From: Actinomycetes bacterium
GTDB lineage: Bacteria > Actinomycetota > Actinomycetes > Mycobacteriales > Micromonosporaceae
NCBI GenBank assembly: GCA_021793335.1
Contig: JAJYSW010000214.1
Location: forward strand, 1 to 5,431
Length of the DNA: 5,431 bases
Reading direction: 5' to 3'
A program made the position numbers and the translations under genes. Positions 4,530-5,431 of this stretch are shown one piece after another; within the stretch, counting starts at the first letter, position 1; every line of letters starts with the position of its first letter. The notes under the pieces were generated by a model. That model was not told where the DNA came from and did not search any database. It saw nothing but the letters and a program-made list of their open reading frames with translations.

Positions 4530-5431
4530 TCAGGTCGCCGCGACGGCGGCCGTCCCGGCCGCGCTCTCGTCCGCCGCCATCGGCTCGTGCCGGGGCCGGT
4601 CGGCCCGGCGGCGAATCGCATAGGCCGCCGTCGCCACGGCCAGGGCCGGGCCCCAGATCGGGAAGGGGAACAGCAGGAGGAACTCCGGCGCGCCCTGCTG
4701 CGCCACCGTGAACGGGAACGAGACCCCCGCGAGCGTGAACAGGTAGGCCACGATCCCGGCCGGGATGATCGCCGCTCGCGGCGGCACCGCCCGGCCGCGC
4801 AGCCGCGGCACCCAGTACGGCCACCGCTCACCCCAGCGCCGGACGAGCCCCAGGCACAGCACGCCGCCGGTCAGGCACGCGAAACCCAGCAGCAGGCCCC
4901 ACAGCCGCAGGTCGGGGTTCGCCGCCAGTTCCTCGGCGTCCACCAGGTAGGGCCACGGCGTCAGCCACGTGAGCCGCGTCAGTCCGTACGGCAGCGAGCA
5001 GGCGAACGCGAGGTACGCGGCGACCTCGCCCCACCGCTTCGCACGCTCCGGGGTGAAGCGGACCGTGTACGGGCGCTCGGTCCCGCGGCGGCGCAGCAGG
5101 CCGACGGTCACGGCCGCCCAGCAGGCCCCGCCGGCGGCCGACCACACCTCGGCCAGTGGGTAGACGCCGAGGTCCGCCAGGCCGCCGCCCAGGTCCGTGA
5201 GCAGGTCCGCGAGCGTCGCCGGGCTCAAGGAGCCCTGCACGGCCAGAGCGCCGATCGCGACGAGCACGAGCACGGCCGCCGTGGCTCGAAGGGCGCGGCC
5301 GCGCGCCAGCAGGACCGGGCCGGCAATGAGCGCCGCCGGCATCAGGAACGCCGCCAGGTACCCGGCTGCGGACAGCAGCATCATCGTCGGGACCAACAGG
5401 CCGAACACCACGGCGTAGGCGGCGGTCAGGG
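4530..5431 (-). CDS. Multi-spanning membrane protein of unknown function, N-terminus beyond window
   Basis: The frame is open to the right edge; a GTG at 5411 is only an internal candidate, since codons for LTAAYA precede it without a stop. About 300 residues are visible. Hydrophobic segments, numbered from the GTG at 5411, lie around 2-36 (two helices), 42-60, 86-105, 129-147, 168-190, 213-233 and 244-265, with a basic patch RRRADRPRHE and an Ala-rich tail at the C-terminus. The stretch YGLTRLTWLTPWPY and the run LVRRWGERWPYWVPRLRGRAVPPRAAIIPAGIVA resemble a recurring unnamed actinobacterial membrane family (recollection; no function known). No catalytic motif was recognised. It converges on wrbA, with the shared terminator between them. 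It may belong to a minus-strand operon starting outside the window. Confidence 0.72.
   Translation of the reverse strand, partial: LTAAYAVVFGLLVPTMMLLSAAGYLAAFLMPAALIAGPVLLARGRALRATAAVLVLVAIGALAVQGSLSPATLADLLTDLGGGLADLGVYPLAEVWSAAGGACWAAVTVGLLRRRGTERPYTVRFTPERAKRWGEVAAYLAFACSLPYGLTRLTWLTPWPYLVDAEELAANPDLRLWGLLLGFACLTGGVLCLGLVRRWGERWPYWVPRLRGRAVPPRAAIIPAGIVAYLFTLAGVSFPFTVAQQGAPEFLLLFPFPIWGPALAVATAAYAIRRRADRPRHEPMAADESAAGTAAVAAT

Noticed and set aside
3653..4831. A 392-codon minus-strand ORF across wrbA
   Set aside because: It covers wrbA, the terminator and parts of two neighbours, and has an Arg-rich shadow composition.

Overview
The window is very GC-rich, with strong G/C preference at third codon positions and long antisense shadow ORFs. 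Together with the protein types (an RlmA(II)/TlrB-like rRNA methyltransferase, a lipoprotein glutaminyl cyclase, an actinobacterial PfkB-type kinase, WrbA and two multi-spanning membrane proteins of unnamed families), this points to a chromosomal segment of a high-GC actinomycete (Actinomycetota). The genus cannot be fixed from the sequence. No tRNA, rRNA, insertion sequence, phage gene or CRISPR array is visible, and the six genes fill the window with only short gaps.

Layout: (1) 1-563, plus strand: the 3' two-thirds of a 23S rRNA (guanine-N1)-methyltransferase, cut by the window edge. (2) 564-767: a roughly 200-bp gap with a small hairpin, a plausible promoter overlapped by a 15-bp palindrome, and a second 10-bp palindrome near the next ribosome binding site. 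(3) 768-1568, plus: an exported lipoprotein glutaminyl-peptide cyclotransferase. (4) 1569-1647: a short gap with two abutting palindromes, and a third palindrome touching the start codon of the next gene. (5) 1648-2817, plus: a roughly 10-helix membrane protein of unknown function with a repeated Asp/Glu/His pattern. (6) 2827-3759, minus: a PfkB-family sugar kinase, convergent with the previous gene and 9 bp from it. (7) 3760-3880: a divergent intergenic region with a perfect tandem 9-bp repeat and a G-tract cluster. (8) 3881-4480, plus: WrbA, followed by a 14-bp-stem terminator that also sits downstream of the convergent next gene. (9) 4530-5431, minus: another multi-spanning membrane protein of an unnamed actinobacterial type, open at the right edge.

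The genes do not form an obvious pathway. They look like separate transcription units: two plus-strand genes with their own upstream palindromes, a divergent pfkB/wrbA pair and two convergent junctions. I see no convincing novel defence, mobile or biosynthetic system. The items most worth a second look are the unnamed membrane protein at 1648-2817 with its duplicated acidic/histidine motif, and the clustered operator-like palindromes in the intergenic regions.
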